A DNA stretch of 8,531 nucleotides, from NCBI GenBank assembly GCA_964565715.1, contig CAZMGG010000188.1, forward strand, positions 1-8,531, written 5' to 3'. Source of the DNA: CAZMGG01 sp964565715 (GTDB lineage Bacteria > Planctomycetota > UBA1135 > UBA2386). Below the pieces are notes generated by a model. That model was not told the origin of the DNA and ran no database searches. It saw only the letters and a program-made list of their open reading frames with translations. The position numbers were made by a program, and so were the translations under genes. How positions within the stretch are numbered: position 1 is the first letter of the stretch; the number at the start of each line of letters is the position of its first letter. Positions 7,054-8,531 of this stretch are shown one piece after another.

Positions 7054-7065
7054 CGGCGCTAACGT
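7036..7065 (+). promoter_or_regulatory. Candidate promoter of the methyltransferase gene, overlapping the ydbS promoter
   Basis: TTGGGC (7036-7041) and TAACGT (7060-7065) are separated by 18 bp. The -10-like box fits TANNNT and ends 8 nt before the ATG at 7074, again a leaderless arrangement; no Shine-Dalgarno is visible. Its footprint overlaps the opposing ydbS promoter, so the two may compete for polymerase. Inferred from position and weak consensus match. Confidence 0.3.
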
Positions 7066-7073
7066 GGCCCCCC

Positions 7074-7871
7074 ATGCGGCAAAACCGGAAGTACCACGAC
7101 CGAGTCGCGGGCACCTACGACCAGATCTACGACACGCCCTACTGGCGGGCATACCGCGACCTGTCGTGGCGCCACCTGAAGCACTTCCTGCCGGCTTTGC
7201 GGCCGGCCTGGGGCCTCGACATCGGCTGCGGCACCGGCTGGTTCGGCCTGCGCCTCCTGCGCGCCGGGCTGCACACGGTGTTCCTCGATCCGAGCGGCAA
7301 GATGATCGAGCAGGCCCGGGCGGCGGCCGAGGCCGAGGCCGGCCGCGGCCTGGAGAGCCGCTTCGAGCAGACCGGCATGGAGGAGATGGGCGCGCTGCAG
7401 GACCAGAGCATGGACTTCGCCACCGGCCAGGGCGACCCGCTGTCGTTCTGCACGGATCCGCTGCGGGCCCTGCGCGAGCTGCACCGCGTGCTGAAGCCCG
7501 ACGGCACCGCCGTGCTGTCGGTGGACAACCGCATCGCCGGGGTGAAGTCGCTGCTGGGCGAGGCCTCGCCGGACGCGGCCCTGGAACTGCTGCGCACCGG
7601 CCGCACCGAGTGGCGCGCCGACCGGCAGGGGGAGCGCTTCGGCATGAAGATGTTCGACCCGGACGAGCTGCAGGCGCTGCTGCAGAAGGCCGGCTTCGAG
7701 GTGCTGTCGCTGATCGGCAAGACCTGCCTGCTGCACCGGCAGAACGAGGCGTGGCTCGACGACGGGCGCCTGCGCGCAGCCCTGGTGCAGGCCGAGGAGT
7801 CGGTGCACGGCAGGCCGCACTGGCTCGGGCTGTGCTCGCACCTGCAGGTCGCCGCGCGGCGGCTCGGCTGA
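7074..7871 (+). CDS. Class I SAM-dependent methyltransferase (type 11-like)
   Basis: This protein has 265 residues. The N-terminal YHDRVAGTYDQIYDTPYW (7-24) is the aromatic pre-domain common in UbiE/type 11 methyltransferases. Motif I, LDIGCGTG (48-55), is the glycine-rich SAM loop. FLDPS (70-74) places D72 where the SAM ribose-binding acidic residue is expected. MDFATGQGDPLSF (113-125) corresponds to motif II/post-II, and ALRELHRVLKPDGTAVLSVDN (132-152) gives the strand after the 'LKPGG' turn, with DG in place of GG. FDPDELQALLQKAGFEVL (194-211) is the usual C-terminal helix-strand. The substrate is unknown; small molecules, lipids or quinones are all possible. The gene is divergent from the bPH2 operon (56-bp gap) and convergent with a small membrane ORF (19-bp gap). 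The start was chosen because the methyltransferase fold begins directly after it. Confidence 0.87.
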   Translation: MRQNRKYHDRVAGTYDQIYDTPYWRAYRDLSWRHLKHFLPALRPAWGLDIGCGTGWFGLRLLRAGLHTVFLDPSGKMIEQARAAAEAEAGRGLESRFEQTGMEEMGALQDQSMDFATGQGDPLSFCTDPLRALRELHRVLKPDGTAVLSVDNRIAGVKSLLGEASPDAALELLRTGRTEWRADRQGERFGMKMFDPDELQALLQKAGFEVLSLIGKTCLLHRQNEAWLDDGRLRAALVQAEESVHGRPHWLGLCSHLQVAARRLG

Positions 7872-7890
7872 CGCCCGGGCGCGGGCCGGC

Positions 7891-8034
7891 TCAGCGCGGT
7901 GCGATGAGCTGGTCGCGCAGCAGGTACCAGCCGCCGGCCAGGATCGCGACCGCGAGGCACCAGGCCAGCCAGCGCGGCATGGGCCGGCCGGCCTTGCGGT
8001 CGAGCACGGCATCCAGGCTGCGGTCGGGGCGCAT
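7891..8034 (-). CDS. Small single-span membrane protein, 47 residues
   Basis: On the - strand, ATG 8034-8032 to TGA 7893-7891 encodes 47 residues. The polar N-terminus MRPDRSLDAVLDRKAGRPMP is followed by one hydrophobic helix RWLAWCLAVAILAGGWYLL (21-39) and a short tail RDQLIAPR. Basic residues before the helix and a polar tail after it suggest an N-in single-span membrane protein. It resembles no family I can name. Support for coding is indirect: the composition is coherent and membrane-like, whereas the other frames here are Arg/Ala/Pro noise; it fills an otherwise empty interval; and its stop sits 19 bp from the methyltransferase stop, as expected for neighbouring convergent genes. No Shine-Dalgarno or clear promoter is seen. 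It lies downstream of tRNA-His, beyond a strong hairpin. Chance in GC-rich DNA is the main alternative. Confidence 0.55.
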   Translation of the reverse strand: MRPDRSLDAVLDRKAGRPMPRWLAWCLAVAILAGGWYLLRDQLIAPR

Positions 8035-8075
8035 CGTCGGGGCGGCGCAGGCGGTCGCCGCCGCCGGAAGGGCCT

Positions 8076-8103
8076 GCTCCGGGCCGCGGCAACGGCCCGG
8101 AGC
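8076..8103 (-). terminator. 11-bp GC hairpin downstream of tRNA-His, probable terminator
   Basis: GCTCCGGGCC plus G (8076-8086) pairs perfectly with C plus GGCCCGGAGC (8093-8103) around a 6-nt loop. It starts 10 nt beyond the encoded CCA of tRNA-His in its direction of transcription. There is no U-tract, so intrinsic termination is not certain; it could also stop 3' processing or protect the end of the precursor. Confidence 0.5.
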
Positions 8104-8113
8104 GAGGGGAAGT

Positions 8114-8191
8114 TGGGGTGGCTAACGGGATTTGAACCCGCGACCCCCAGAACCACAATCTGGTGCTCTAACCAACTGAGCTACAGCCACC
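8114..8191 (-). tRNA. tRNA-His (anticodon GTG)
   Basis: The full cloverleaf can be folded. The acceptor arm is GTGGCTG with TAGCCAC (last pair G-T). The D arm has stem GCTC/GAGC. The anticodon arm is CCAGA-TTGTGGT-TCTGG with anticodon GTG at 8156-8154. The T arm is GCGGG-TTCAAAT-CCCGT. The extra 5' G at 8191 faces C73 (8117), the G-1:C73 pair that identifies histidine tRNA. The CCA end is encoded (8116-8114). The gene is divergent from tRNA-Lys and is preceded by its own promoter-like boxes. Confidence 0.97.
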
Positions 8192-8233
8192 ATGCCGGCG
8201 GCGCGGACGGGGCCCGCGCCGATCGGGCGGAGG

Positions 8234-8262
8234 AAGATGCCGCAGGGAGGGCGGGTCGTCAA
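8234..8262 (-). promoter_or_regulatory. Promoter of tRNA-His
   Basis: On the - strand, TTGACG (8262-8257) and CATCTT (8239-8234) are separated by exactly 17 bp. The -35 box matches TTGACA in 5 of 6 positions. The expected start near 8227 gives a 5' leader of about 36 nt before the mature tRNA. The same box type recurs before tRNA-Lys and ydbS. Confidence 0.55.
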
Positions 8263-8291
8263 GGGTGCACAGGGGGTGGCACGAAAGACGC

Positions 8292-8320
8292 TTGCAAGCC
8301 GCGTGGCCGGTCCTTACCTT
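8292..8320 (+). promoter_or_regulatory. Promoter of tRNA-Lys
   Basis: TTGCAA (8292-8297) and TACCTT (8315-8320) are separated by 17 bp. The expected start near 8327 leaves a leader of about 8 nt before the tRNA at 8335. Position directly before a certain RNA gene makes this the best-supported promoter in the window. It lies back to back with the tRNA-His promoter, within the 143-bp gap 8192-8334, which shows no other feature. Confidence 0.6.
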
Positions 8321-8334
8321 CCCCGCCCCCGTTC

Positions 8335-8410
8335 GCCTCCATAGCTCAGTTGGTAGAGCAGCGGATTCTTAATCCGCGGGTCCAAGGTTCGAGCCCTTGT
8401 GGAGGTACCA
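8335..8410 (+). tRNA. tRNA-Lys (anticodon CTT)
   Basis: A 76-nt cloverleaf. The acceptor arm is GCCTCCA with TGGAGGT, closed by a G1-T72 wobble pair. The D stem is GCTC/GAGC. The anticodon arm is GCGGA-TTCTTAA-TCCGC with anticodon CTT at 8368-8370, reading AAG. The T arm is CAAGG-TTCGAGC-CCTTG. The discriminator is A (8407) and CCA is encoded (8408-8410). All stems otherwise pair perfectly. Confidence 0.97.
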
Positions 8411-8415
8411 CATGC

Positions 8416-8442
8416 GACGCCGCGGCCCAGTGCCGCGGCGTC
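8416..8442. terminator. 11-bp GC hairpin between tRNA-Lys and a convergent gene
   Basis: GACGCCGCGGC (8416-8426) and GCCGCGGCGTC (8432-8442) form a perfect 11-bp stem with loop CCAGT. It begins 5 nt after the tRNA-Lys CCA and lies 18 bp from the stop of the opposing gene at 8461, so it could serve both strands. As with the tRNA-His hairpin there is no U-tract; CGCCTTCTCG follows on the + strand. Confidence 0.55.
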
Positions 8443-8460
8443 CGCCTTCTCGCCCGGCCC

Positions 8461-8531
8461 CTACAGGTCCGCGCGCTCGGCGGTCTCGGAGACCACCGAA
8501 TGCGCCGGCTGGTCCTGCTGCTTCGGCATGC
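8461..8531 (-). CDS. C-terminal end of an unidentified protein (5' part outside window)
   Basis: On the - strand a frame open from the window edge ends at TAG (8463-8461). The visible residues are MPKQQDQPAHSVV and then SETAERADL. This is a hydrophilic, charged tail with no recognisable domain. The first visible codon is ATG, but a complete 22-residue peptide is less likely than the tail of a longer gene. Position, convergent with tRNA-Lys and sharing the hairpin at 8416-8442, supports a real gene end. Identity is unknown. Confidence 0.45.
   Translation of the reverse strand, partial: MPKQQDQPAHSVVSETAERADL

Noticed and set aside
7872..7886. Hairpin between the methyltransferase gene and the small ORF
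   Set aside because: The CGCCCGGGCG palindrome has no loop, and the alternative 5-bp stem GCCCG/CGGGC is too short to stand out in such GC-rich sequence.
7139..8158. Long - strand frames running over the methyltransferase, small ORF and tRNA-His
   Set aside because: They cross the tRNA-His gene and are antisense to a clear methyltransferase; composition is Arg/Ser/Pro noise.

Overview
The window is high-GC bacterial chromosome (roughly 70% by eye), gene-dense, with genes on both strands and almost no Shine-Dalgarno sequences. The best clue to the host is the FG-GAP protein at 3014-4870. Its Ala/Leu/Pro/Gly-rich C-terminal domain ends in a 'LSNPETV' type tail and resembles the paralogous C-terminal domains I associate with high-GC Planctomycetota. 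This suggests a planctomycete or similar environmental lineage, but it is an inference from recall, not a search result.

Layout. The left edge (3-191, +) is the C-terminus of a protein that looks like a transposase. It is convergent with a membrane-anchored TPR protein (247-1134, -). Across a 69-bp divergent gap lies a two-gene + strand unit: a polytopic GT39/PMT-like glycosyltransferase (1204-2982), then, after 31 bp, a secreted protein (3014-4870) with an Ig-like domain, a seven-repeat FG-GAP/VCBS propeller and a C-terminal domain. A convergent junction carrying a perfect AT-rich dyad (4879-4905) separates this from the - strand bPH2 operon of YdbS/YdbT type (7017 down to 4902, the two genes overlapping by 14 nt). 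That operon is divergent from a class I SAM-dependent methyltransferase (7074-7871, +). A 47-residue single-span membrane protein (7891-8034, -) follows. Then come divergent tRNA genes, tRNA-His(GTG) (-) and tRNA-Lys(CTT) (+), each with a 17-bp-spaced promoter and a strong GC hairpin downstream. The right edge (8461-8531, -) is the 3' end of another gene.

How the genes may work together. Four unrelated envelope functions sit side by side: TPR scaffold, lipid-linked sugar transfer plus a secreted propeller, bPH2 membrane proteins, and a small membrane protein. The glycosyltransferase and FG-GAP protein may be co-transcribed. The bPH2 pair is probably translationally coupled.

I see no CRISPR array, rRNA, phage module or intact mobile element, and no convincing new multi-gene system. 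The points most worth a second look are a recurring TTGNNN-17-NA(C/T)CTT promoter pattern that puts ydbS in a leaderless configuration, the AT-rich dyad at 4879-4905, and the 47-aa membrane ORF.
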